Shown here one piece after another: positions 29,968 through 38,756 of a DNA stretch of 64,000 nt. Positions within the stretch are counted from its first letter, which is position 1. Every line of letters starts with the position of its first letter. Origin of the DNA: Crocinitomix algicola (lineage in GTDB: Bacteria; Bacteroidota; Bacteroidia; Flavobacteriales_D; Crocinitomicaceae); contig NZ_LYPF02000007.1 of NCBI RefSeq assembly GCF_001661595.2, positions 1 to 64,000 on the forward strand, in the 5' to 3' direction. The translations under genes were made by a program, and so were the position numbers. The notes under the pieces were generated by a model. It worked only from the letters and a program-made list of their open reading frames with translations. It had not been told where the DNA came from and did no database searches.

Positions 29968-30513
29968 ATGAAAAAAATAGTTTTAATTGTAGTCGCAATG
30001 TTTTCAATTGGTATGTATTCTGCTTCAGCGCAGAAGTTTGCTCATATCAGCTATGAAAGTGTAATGGATACTTTGGCAACCTATAAAAAGGCCATGAAGA
30101 TGCAAGAGGAGTTTGAAGGAAATGCACAAACTACTGCTCAAATTCTACAGAAAAAAATGCAAGAAAAATACATGGAGCTCGAGAATGGTAGAAATACACT
30201 TTCTTCTATCGAACTTGATATCTTGCAAAATGAGTTCGAAGATTTACAAATGCGTTTACAAGGGGTGGAGCAAGAGTATCAAAAAAATATGCAAATCATC
30301 CAAGAGCGTTATGTCGTTAAAATTGATAAATGGTTGAAAGAAGCCGTTGACGCCGTAGGAAAGGAAAAAGGGGTTGATTACATTTTATACCACAGTGCTG
30401 AAGGTGGTTTCTTTTGGGTAAATCCAAATAAAGGTGTGGATTTAACAAATGCTGTAATTACAAAGATGTTAGAGCTAGAGAAAATTGATCCGGTCAAAGA
30501 GCCTGGTAAATAA
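29968..30513 (+). CDS. OmpH/Skp-family periplasmic chaperone (second copy)
   Basis: A 181-residue paralogue of the preceding gene with signal peptide MKKIVLIVVAMFSIGMYSASAQ, the opening FAHISYESVMDTLATYKKA, an extended coiled-coil rich in Gln, Glu and Met (about residues 45-120), and the C-terminal part AVGKEKGVDYILYHSAEGGFFW. Compared with the first copy the coiled coil is richer in Met/Gln, suggesting divergence in client range (inference). Operon ends here with a terminator. Confidence 0.9.
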   Translation: MKKIVLIVVAMFSIGMYSASAQKFAHISYESVMDTLATYKKAMKMQEEFEGNAQTTAQILQKKMQEKYMELENGRNTLSSIELDILQNEFEDLQMRLQGVEQEYQKNMQIIQERYVVKIDKWLKEAVDAVGKEKGVDYILYHSAEGGFFWVNPNKGVDLTNAVITKMLELEKIDPVKEPGK

Positions 30514-30549
30514 TCAGCCAATCGGCACAAATAATTAAGTAATTTTATA

Positions 30550-30587
30550 AAAAGGTTGTGGTGGATTTTCATCACAACCTTTTTTTA
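30550..30587 (+). terminator. Terminator between the skp pair and murI
   Basis: AAAGGTTGTG / CACAACCTTT stem with a 12-base loop and a run of T, 38 bases after the second skp stop. It lies directly before the murI start at 30600. Confidence 0.85.
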
Positions 30588-30599
30588 TATTTTAGCACA

Positions 30600-31394
30600 G
30601 TGGAAAAACCAATAGGCATATTTGATTCTGGTATAGGTGGACTAACGGTGGCAAAAGCAGTTTCTAAAATATTGCCAAATGAACGTTTTATTTATTTTGG
30701 TGACACAGCTCATTTGCCTTATGGCGATAAATCTAAAGAAGCGATTCAACGTTACTCTAAAGCGATTACTAAATTTTTACTGGCAAATAACTGTAAAGCA
30801 ATTGTTATCGCTTGTAATACGGCCTCAGCTGTATCGTACAAATACTTGAGGGATAAATATCAGGGAACAATTCCTATAATTAATGTAATCGACCCTATTA
30901 TTGAAGAGGTTGTTCGTTTTGGTGACCACAAAAAAGTAGGGCTCATAGCAACCCGAACAACTGTTGCTTCTGGGGTTTATCAAGAAAAGATGAGTCGAAG
31001 AAACCCTTTGGTAGAAATGGCTGTTTTACCAACACCCCTTCTGGCTCCAATGATAGAAGAAGGATTCAGCAAGGATAAAATTAGTAAATCAGTGATCGAA
31101 AATTATTTAAGTAATCCGATTTTTGAAGGAATTGATGGTCTCATTCTTGGTTGTACTCATTATGTGCTAATTAAAGAGGAAATAAATGAGTTTTTTAATG
31201 GACGAATCAAGTTATACGACTCGACGGATATCGTCGCCCTTAAAATGAAGCAAATTTTTGAAAAGGAAGAAATGCTTTGTGATAGTAAACAAGGAGTAAA
31301 CCACTTTTATGTGTCGGATATTACGGAAGGATTTCAAGATTCTACACTTCGTTTTTACGGAGATAATCTAAAACTTGAATTGCTAAAACTTTAA
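30600..31394 (+). CDS. murI: Glutamate racemase
   Basis: Converts L-glutamate to D-glutamate for peptidoglycan in the cytoplasm. The 264-residue sequence contains PIGIFDSGIGGLTVAK near the N-terminus, IYFGDTAHLPYGDKS, the first catalytic cysteine in VIACNTASAVS, and the second in LILGCTHYVLI. Start is the GTG at 30600, 13 bases after the terminator; a GTG further upstream at 30558 would put the hairpin in the coding region and adds residues absent from the family. No clear Shine-Dalgarno. How murI is transcribed past the hairpin is unclear: read-through or a promoter inside the preceding gene. Confidence 0.93.
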   Translation: MEKPIGIFDSGIGGLTVAKAVSKILPNERFIYFGDTAHLPYGDKSKEAIQRYSKAITKFLLANNCKAIVIACNTASAVSYKYLRDKYQGTIPIINVIDPIIEEVVRFGDHKKVGLIATRTTVASGVYQEKMSRRNPLVEMAVLPTPLLAPMIEEGFSKDKISKSVIENYLSNPIFEGIDGLILGCTHYVLIKEEINEFFNGRIKLYDSTDIVALKMKQIFEKEEMLCDSKQGVNHFYVSDITEGFQDSTLRFYGDNLKLELLKL

Positions 31395-31399
31395 TTGCT

Positions 31400-31993
31400 A
31401 TGGCCGGTTGTAAAGGTGTGCATTTGTACCTTAAAAATACTGACGATGTTAATTGTGAACTGATTCCCTATGTCCAAGCGCTGCGGGTACCAGCTTCGAT
31501 TTCGAAAAAGGATTATCACTCAATTTTAGATAAAAACAGACAAAATATCCCTGTTTTACTAATTGAAGAAAATATAAAGTTTCTTAATCAACACACGAAA
31601 GACGTCTTTTATTTGAATCCAGAGGCTGCTTTAAGCAATTTTAATTCAAAATCAAACTCAATTATCGGGGGCTTAGCCAAAACCTATGCTGATGCAAAAA
31701 ATTGGGAACGATGGAATATTGACTTTATTGATTTTAATCCTCAGCCGAAAACCATAGAAAATTCAATATTAGGGAGTGAAGGCTGGAACTTTATTCCATC
31801 TAAAAACGAATTGTATGGATGGATGATAACTAGTCTTACTGTTCCTGTTTTCTTTCATTGTCCAAGAGCGTTAAGTGAAATTCAGGAGGTTATCCAAGAA
31901 GTCGACTTGAAAGGGGTTTATATCGGAGAGAATTACAATTGGTCTTCGAATAAATTAACTGAATTAAAAACAATTATTGACTGGTTAGGGTAG
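31400..31993 (+). CDS. Divergent ThiE/TenI-fold protein, probably non-catalytic
   Basis: A 197-residue protein without a recognised annotation. By eye it aligns along its length with the canonical ThiE in this window (36228-36848): ALRVPASISKKDYHSIL with QLRIKQDELDIETI; IPVLLIEENIKFL with TAVFLINDRVEL; SIIGGLAKTYADAKNW with KIIGGTANQLKDCLKH; IDFIDFNP with ANYIGLGP; and VPVFFHCPRALSEIQEVI with IPVFAIGGLTLEDIKLL. The ThiE substrate residues (QLRxK, NDR, GVHLG, IGG) are mostly lost, so catalysis is unlikely. It lies 5 bases after murI and upstream of the TPP riboswitch. Confidence concerns the fold; the function is unknown. Confidence 0.55.
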   Translation: MAGCKGVHLYLKNTDDVNCELIPYVQALRVPASISKKDYHSILDKNRQNIPVLLIEENIKFLNQHTKDVFYLNPEAALSNFNSKSNSIIGGLAKTYADAKNWERWNIDFIDFNPQPKTIENSILGSEGWNFIPSKNELYGWMITSLTVPVFFHCPRALSEIQEVIQEVDLKGVYIGENYNWSSNKLTELKTIIDWLG

Positions 31994-32082
31994 TTTTTAA
32001 AATGGCAGTGTAAATCAAAATAAATTCGTTCTGAATTCATTCTTTCTTCTCACATAATTTGCCTAACTTAGATAAGATTAAT

Positions 32083-32090
32083 TAAATTTG
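32083..32090 (+). promoter_or_regulatory. -7 box of thi operon promoter
   Basis: TAAATTTG matches TAnnTTTG, and a TTG at 32059-32061 lies 21 bases upstream. Predicted start near 32095, at the very 5' edge of the riboswitch. Confidence 0.65.
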
Positions 32091-32091
32091 T

Positions 32092-32178
32092 GTCGTCTCT
32101 AAGGGGTGTCCGTTTGTAAATGGACTGAGATTATACCCATTGACCTGATCAGGTTAGAACCTGCGTAGGGAAGGTGAC
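32092..32178 (+). ncRNA. TPP (thi-box) riboswitch
   Basis: Contains the diagnostic elements in order: GGGGTGTCC, GGACTGAGATTATACCC, and ACCTGATCAGGTT...AACCTGCGTAGGGAA. The CTGAGA and GCGTAGGGAA cores that bind thiamine diphosphate are intact, with P2/P3 helices able to form around TCCGTTTG/TAAATGGA. It lies in the leader of thiS, the first gene of the thiamine operon, and is predicted to lower expression when TPP is plentiful. Confidence 0.95.
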
Positions 32179-32202
32179 TTTTAAAAGACATATCTATGTC
32201 GA

Positions 32203-32238
32203 GCAAATTTCGAATCAAGAATTTGCCCCTTGTTTTTG
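32203..32238 (+). promoter_or_regulatory. Candidate expression platform of the TPP riboswitch
   Basis: GCAAATT (32203-32209) and AATTTGC (32220-32226) form a 7-bp stem with a 10-base loop, followed by CCCTTGTTTTTG. This could be the terminator used in the TPP-bound state, but the T-tract is interrupted; an alternative is control by access to the thiS start at 32300. Confidence 0.4.
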
Positions 32239-32299
32239 CGTCGAGTGGAAGGATGCCTCGAATAGCAAAGTAAAAGGCGTTTTTCAAAAATAGTATAGG

Positions 32300-32503
32300 A
32301 TGAAGATTGAACTGAATAATACGGTGCACGAAGTAAATGAGGAAACAACTGTTCAACAAGTGCTTGAGAAAGAAGGGTTTTTAAATAGGACAGGAATCGC
32401 TGCTGCTGTTAATCAAGAAATTATTTCTAAAACAAATTGGGCAACTCATCAGTTAAAAGAGAACGATAAAATATTAATAATAACAGCAACTGCTGGTGGA
32501 TAA
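32300..32503 (+). CDS. thiS: Sulfur carrier protein ThiS
   Basis: A 67-residue ubiquitin-like sulfur carrier for thiazole synthesis. It has the beta-grasp pattern (MKIELNNTVHEVNEETTVQQVLEKEG) and ends in Gly-Gly (TATAGG), which is adenylated and then converted to thiocarboxylate. First gene after the riboswitch; the ATG at 32300 follows a 122-base gap after the aptamer. ThiF, the activating enzyme, is not encoded nearby. Confidence 0.92.
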   Translation: MKIELNNTVHEVNEETTVQQVLEKEGFLNRTGIAAAVNQEIISKTNWATHQLKENDKILIITATAGG

Positions 32504-34423
<1,920 letters not shown>

Positions 34424-34451
34424 ATAAACAGATTGATATTCTTTACAAGAG

Positions 34452-35084
34452 GTGATTAAAATTTTGTTTACATATCCGGAAACCTTACCGCATGAAACGT
34501 TGCTCATAAAAAACCTAATGGTTGATGATTGGGATTTTCTACACGTGCGAAAACCGGATTATGATATAAATGAAATGATAAATTTTCTTGAATTGATACC
34601 AGAATTTCACCATAAAATTGTTCTTCATTCTCATTACGAATTGATTAAGAAGTTTGATTTAGCGGGTATAAATCTTAACCGCAAAGCTTTAGCAAATATC
34701 TGTTTTGAAGATGAGTTAACAAGTAGCTGTGACATTCGTGAACTTAGCGTCGATAAAGGTAGGTTAAGTGTACTGGGCTCAAGGCCAGACCTTATCTCTT
34801 ATTCGGCGCATAGTTTTTCAGAAGTTTTGAATTTGCCATTGGATACGGATTATGTTTTTTTAAGTCCCATTTTTGATAGCTTTTCTAAAGAGAATTATCA
34901 ATCGGCTTTTGAGGATCATGACATACTTAAATCGTTCCTCAAAGATGTCGATGACAAAATAATTGCACTGGGAGGAATTAACGAAGACCGTGTAAAATTA
35001 TGTAAAAATTTAGGTTTTGATGGTTATGCCGTTTTAGGTGATATTTGGAATCGTTATTTCACTTTTGTTGAAACAATTCAATGA
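34452..35084 (+). CDS. Second thiamine phosphate synthase-like protein (TenI/ThiE-like)
   Basis: A 210-residue TIM-barrel of the ThiE/TenI group, of the form common as a second ThiE in Bacteroidota thi operons. Visible: FLHVRKPDYD at the phosphate/pyrimidine end, KIVLHSHYEL, GINLNRKAL, ISYSAHSFSEV, DYVFLSPIFDSFSKENY and IIALGGINEDRV. The loop after SPIFDS and loss of NDR suggest altered activity, for example TenI-like thiazole tautomerase or a weakened synthase. It begins at the GTG at 34452 with AAGAGG just before it, and its last 4 bases overlap thiD (ATGA). Confidence 0.78.
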   Translation: MIKILFTYPETLPHETLLIKNLMVDDWDFLHVRKPDYDINEMINFLELIPEFHHKIVLHSHYELIKKFDLAGINLNRKALANICFEDELTSSCDIRELSVDKGRLSVLGSRPDLISYSAHSFSEVLNLPLDTDYVFLSPIFDSFSKENYQSAFEDHDILKSFLKDVDDKIIALGGINEDRVKLCKNLGFDGYAVLGDIWNRYFTFVETIQ

Positions 35085-35818
35085 AGAAGAGGAAAAGAAT
35101 ATTGATTATTGCTGGCTTTGATCCTTGCGGTGGTGCCGGTGTTTTAGCTGATACGAAAACAATCCAAAAATTGGGACAAGAGTCAATGGGAGTAATTACA
35201 GCTAATACGATTCAAACAGAAGATTGTTTTGTTGATGTAAATTGGATTGATGAAGGGGTGATAATGAAACAATTGGAAAATTTGCTCGATAAGTACTCAT
35301 TTGATGGACTTAAAATTGGTCTAGTTTCATCGTTTGAATTTTTGAATTTGATGCTTGTCAAAATTAAAAGTGTTAATCCAAAAATTATGACGGTTTGGGA
35401 CCCAGTTTTAAAGTCGAGCAGCGGATTTGACTTTGAACATAATTTGACAGCATTAAAGAACGTATTGTTAAATGTGGATTGGGTTACTCCAAATTGGAAT
35501 GAAATTAAAATTTTAGGAGGTGAAACGGAAGGATTGGTGGCGGCGGAACGGTTAATGCAAGAAGCAAATGTTTACCTGAAAGGCGGTCATAACTCCAATA
35601 ATATCGGTAAAGATTATTTGTTTTTTAAAGGGCGTCAAATTAGCTTAAATCCGAAAAAGGGGATTTATTATGAGAAGCATGGGAGTGGCTGCGTTTTCTC
35701 ATCGGCATTTTTAACATATTTGTTACAGGGTTATACTCCCCATAAAGCTGGCCTTAAGGCTAAACGATACATTGAAATGTTTCTTAAAAGTGATAATGGT
35801 TTATTAGGGAAACACTAG
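35081..35818 (+). CDS. thiD: Hydroxymethylpyrimidine / phosphomethylpyrimidine kinase
   Basis: Phosphorylates HMP and HMP-P to give HMP-PP for coupling by ThiE. The 245-residue ribokinase-like protein has LIIAGFDPCGGAGVLADTKT near the N-terminus, TVWDPVLKSSSG, VDWVTPNWNEIKIL, LKGGHNSNN and the C-terminal anion-hole motif HGSGCVFSSAFLTYLL. The family's usual GxAG after DPSGG appears as GGAG. Overlaps the preceding ThiE-like gene by 4 bases. Confidence 0.92.
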   Translation: MKKRKRILIIAGFDPCGGAGVLADTKTIQKLGQESMGVITANTIQTEDCFVDVNWIDEGVIMKQLENLLDKYSFDGLKIGLVSSFEFLNLMLVKIKSVNPKIMTVWDPVLKSSSGFDFEHNLTALKNVLLNVDWVTPNWNEIKILGGETEGLVAAERLMQEANVYLKGGHNSNNIGKDYLFFKGRQISLNPKKGIYYEKHGSGCVFSSAFLTYLLQGYTPHKAGLKAKRYIEMFLKSDNGLLGKH

Positions 35819-35820
35819 CT

Positions 35821-36222
35821 ATGAAAACAGGAAAGGTTTTACTACATATCATGAATGGTTTAAATGCTTTAGCGCTTTTCGTATTGGTGTTTAAATCGGT
35901 TTTTTTTGTGCCGTGGTTATACGATGTGAGTTTTTACCATGTATTACTTGTTTTAGCTGCATTATATGGGATTAAAACTTGGGTGCAAATCAAATTTGAG
36001 GTTGATGATCCAATTCGAATAAATAAGATTTCTAATGTGTTTTTTCATGGAGGAATGGTTATGATACTGCTTGGAATAGTCATGCGTGTAATGCATTGGC
36101 CTTTTAGTTTTTTGCCCATTTTAGCTGGAGCCCTAGGAGTTTTTGTCGCCTTTATTTTATCAATGGTTTTATCACCTAGCGTTGAAAGATCAACTAACCC
36201 AGATATATTAGATGATTTATAG
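35821..36222 (+). CDS. Small four-helix membrane protein in the thi operon
   Basis: A 133-residue protein with four predicted transmembrane helices and no recognised domain. The third helix is followed by VMRVMHWPFSFLPILAG; a KxxHWP-type motif recalls GldL and related small Bacteroidota membrane proteins, but the similarity is short. It starts 2 bases after thiD and ends 5 bases before thiE, so it is co-transcribed and coupled. A role in thiamine or precursor transport, or a passenger gene, is possible; neither is shown by sequence. Confidence 0.65.
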   Translation: MKTGKVLLHIMNGLNALALFVLVFKSVFFVPWLYDVSFYHVLLVLAALYGIKTWVQIKFEVDDPIRINKISNVFFHGGMVMILLGIVMRVMHWPFSFLPILAGALGVFVAFILSMVLSPSVERSTNPDILDDL

Positions 36223-36227
36223 TTGAA

Positions 36228-36848
36228 ATGGAATTACACAAACTACAATATATAACCAATGGTGCTTCTCATCAAGAAATTATTGATGAGGTAAAAGCAG
36301 TTCTTAATGCAGGTTGCAAATGGATTCAGCTTAGAATTAAGCAAGATGAATTAGATATTGAAACGATTGCTAAAGAGGTTCAACTGCTTTGTGCCAATAC
36401 GGCTGTTTTTTTGATTAATGATCGGGTCGAATTAGCCAAAAAATTAAATGCGGATGGTGTGCATCTTGGATTAGAGGATATGCCTATTTCTCAAGCTCGT
36501 CATTTATTAGGTGAAGGTAAAATTATTGGTGGTACAGCAAATCAATTAAAAGACTGTTTAAAGCATCAACTTGCAGGAGCTAATTATATTGGTCTAGGAC
36601 CATTTAGAACAACAAATACTAAAAAGAAACTAAGTCCAATTCTCGGTTTGAAGGGGTATAATCACATCGTACCAAAATCTGATTGTACTTTAAGGATACC
36701 TGTTTTTGCAATAGGTGGCTTAACGTTAGAGGATATTAAACTTTTAAAAAAAGAAACTGGAATTACAGGCGTCGCTGTTTCAGGTTTGGTTAGAACAGCA
36801 TCAAACAAAAAAGACTTGGTGGAACGAATCAATAAAATTTTGAATTAA
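36228..36848 (+). CDS. thiE: Thiamine phosphate synthase
   Basis: Joins HMP-PP and thiazole phosphate to thiamine monophosphate. The 206-residue protein retains the catalytic pattern: WIQLRIKQ (QLRxK), VFLINDRVELA (NDR), GVHLGLEDMP, IGGTANQ, YIGLGPFRTTNTKK (GPxxxT) and IPVFAIGGLT, then GVAVSGLV. It is thus the likely active ThiE of three ThiE-fold proteins here (others at 31400-31993 and 34452-35084). The stop is directly followed by the thiG ATG. Confidence 0.93.
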   Translation: MELHKLQYITNGASHQEIIDEVKAVLNAGCKWIQLRIKQDELDIETIAKEVQLLCANTAVFLINDRVELAKKLNADGVHLGLEDMPISQARHLLGEGKIIGGTANQLKDCLKHQLAGANYIGLGPFRTTNTKKKLSPILGLKGYNHIVPKSDCTLRIPVFAIGGLTLEDIKLLKKETGITGVAVSGLVRTASNKKDLVERINKILN

Positions 36849-37622
36849 ATGAATGCGGATAAATTAAGAATTGGAGATAAAACGTTTAATTCACGTTTGT
36901 TTACAGGTACAGGTAAATTTCGATCAAACAAAGAAATGGAAGATGCTTTGACGGTCTCTGGATCTGAACTTGTAACAATGGCTTTGAAACGGGTGGATGT
37001 AGATAATAGTGAAGATGATATCCTAGTTCACCTACCAAAAGCAAAGTTTAATTGGTTGCCTAATACTTCAGGTGTAAGAACGGCTAAAGAAGCTGTTTTT
37101 GCGGCGGAATTAGCGCGTGAGGCTTTGGATACCAACTGGATTAAACTTGAAATTCATCCTGACCCGAAATATTTAATGCCCGATCCAATTGAAACATTAT
37201 TGGCTGCTGAAGAATTAGTTAAAAAGGGATTTGTTGTGTTGCCCTATATTCATGCTGACCCTGTACTAGCAAGAAGGTTGCAAGATGTAGGTGTTCAGGC
37301 AGTAATGCCACTGGGTTCACCAATAGGCAGTAATAAAGGATTAAGGACAGATGATTTTTTAAGAATAATAATAGAACAAGCCGATGTGCCTGTTGTTGTA
37401 GATGCAGGAATTGGGGCGCCTTCACACGCGGCTTATGCAATGGAGTTAGGTGCCGATGCAGTTTTGGTTAATACGGCGATAGCAGTGGCAAAAGATCCTG
37501 TGCAGATGGCAAACGCTTTTCGTATAGCTGTTGATGCTGGTCGAATGGCATATCATGCCAAACTTGGAGTAGCTTCCAGTCAGGCAAATGCGAGCAGTCC
37601 ATTAACTGCATTTTTGGATTAA
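36849..37622 (+). CDS. thiG: Thiazole synthase
   Basis: Forms the thiazole ring of thiamine from DXP, ThiS thiocarboxylate and dehydroglycine. The 257-residue TIM barrel contains [14 protein letters not shown], the Schiff-base lysine in VTMALKRVD near residue 46, [74 protein letters not shown] and SSPLTAF at the end. The stop of thiE touches its start. Its substrate DXP comes from Dxs (1433-3376). Confidence 0.97.
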   Translation: MNADKLRIGDKTFNSRLFTGTGKFRSNKEMEDALTVSGSELVTMALKRVDVDNSEDDILVHLPKAKFNWLPNTSGVRTAKEAVFAAELAREALDTNWIKLEIHPDPKYLMPDPIETLLAAEELVKKGFVVLPYIHADPVLARRLQDVGVQAVMPLGSPIGSNKGLRTDDFLRIIIEQADVPVVVDAGIGAPSHAAYAMELGADAVLVNTAIAVAKDPVQMANAFRIAVDAGRMAYHAKLGVASSQANASSPLTAFLD

Positions 37623-37646
37623 TTTTAATTTGAAGCGATTGATAAG

Positions 37647-38756
37647 ATGAGTTTTACAGAGGAAATAGAAAATTATAGCTGGTCAACTGTTAAAGAGCAA
37701 ATCTATAGCAAAACGGCTGATGATGTGCGGAAAGCATTGAGTAGCAATCAGCCTAATTTAGAAGATTTTCAAGCGTTGATTTCTCCGGCTGCAGCGCCAT
37801 TTTTGGAAGAAATGGCGCAAAAAAGTCAGGCCTTAACACTGCAGCGATTTGGTAAGACCATTCAAATGTATGCACCACTTTATTTATCGAATGAATGTCA
37901 AAATATTTGCACTTATTGTGGTTTTAGTTTAGATGTGAAGATTGATCGAAAAACATTGTCGGATGAAGAAATCTTAAACGAGGTTAGTGTGCTTAAATCA
38001 TATGGTTATGATCATGTGTTAATAGTAACCGGTGAGGCTAACCGGACGGTCGGTGTTGATTATTTTAAGAATGCGATTCGTTTACTTAAACCTCATTTTT
38101 CGCACATTGCCATGGAAGTGCAACCATTAGATGAGACTGATTACCGCGAACTTATAGAGGAAGGATTGAATACAGTTTTGGTTTATCAAGAAACTTACCA
38201 TAAGGAGAACTATAAAAAGCATCACCCAAAAGGAAAAAAATCAAATTTTAATTACCGTTTGGATACACATGATAGAATGGGTAGAGCCGGTATTCATAAA
38301 ATGGGTGTAGGGGTATTAATTGGTTTGGAAGATTGGCGAACAGATTCGTTTTATGCTGCAGCGCATTTAGATTATTTGGAGAAAAAATATTGGCAAGCTA
38401 ATTACTCGATTTCATTTCCGCGTCTAAGACCATGTGCTGGAGGGGTGGAACTTAAATCAATAATGTCTGACCGTGAACTAGTGCAGCTTATTTGTGCTTA
38501 CCGTATTTTTAATCAGGAGGTAGAATTGTCAATGTCCACGCGTGAATCTGAATCGTTTAGAAATAATATTATTAAACTAGGTATCACATCAATTAGTGCC
38601 GATTCTAAGACAGATCCAGGTGGATATGCTAATCCTAACGTAAATTTGGAACAATTTGAAATCCATGATAAGCGCTCAACAGCGTCTTTCATTCAAGCAA
38701 TCAAAGATCAAGGTTATGAACCCGTTTTTAAAGGTTGGGACAAAGTTTTACAATAA
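37647..38756 (+). CDS. thiH: 2-iminoacetate synthase (tyrosine lyase)
   Basis: Radical SAM enzyme that splits tyrosine to dehydroglycine and p-cresol for ThiG. The 369-residue protein has the radical SAM motif CQNICTYCGFS (CxxxCxxC) near residue 85, RKTLSDEEI, GEANRTVGVDYF, AMEVQPLDETDY, YQETYHKENYKKHHPKGKK and FPRLRPCAGGVEL. ThiH rather than ThiO is used, implying the oxygen-independent route. Its TAA stop is followed without a gap by the stop of the convergent FG-GAP gene. Confidence 0.96.
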   Translation: MSFTEEIENYSWSTVKEQIYSKTADDVRKALSSNQPNLEDFQALISPAAAPFLEEMAQKSQALTLQRFGKTIQMYAPLYLSNECQNICTYCGFSLDVKIDRKTLSDEEILNEVSVLKSYGYDHVLIVTGEANRTVGVDYFKNAIRLLKPHFSHIAMEVQPLDETDYRELIEEGLNTVLVYQETYHKENYKKHHPKGKKSNFNYRLDTHDRMGRAGIHKMGVGVLIGLEDWRTDSFYAAAHLDYLEKKYWQANYSISFPRLRPCAGGVELKSIMSDRELVQLICAYRIFNQEVELSMSTRESESFRNNIIKLGITSISADSKTDPGGYANPNVNLEQFEIHDKRSTASFIQAIKDQGYEPVFKGWDKVLQ

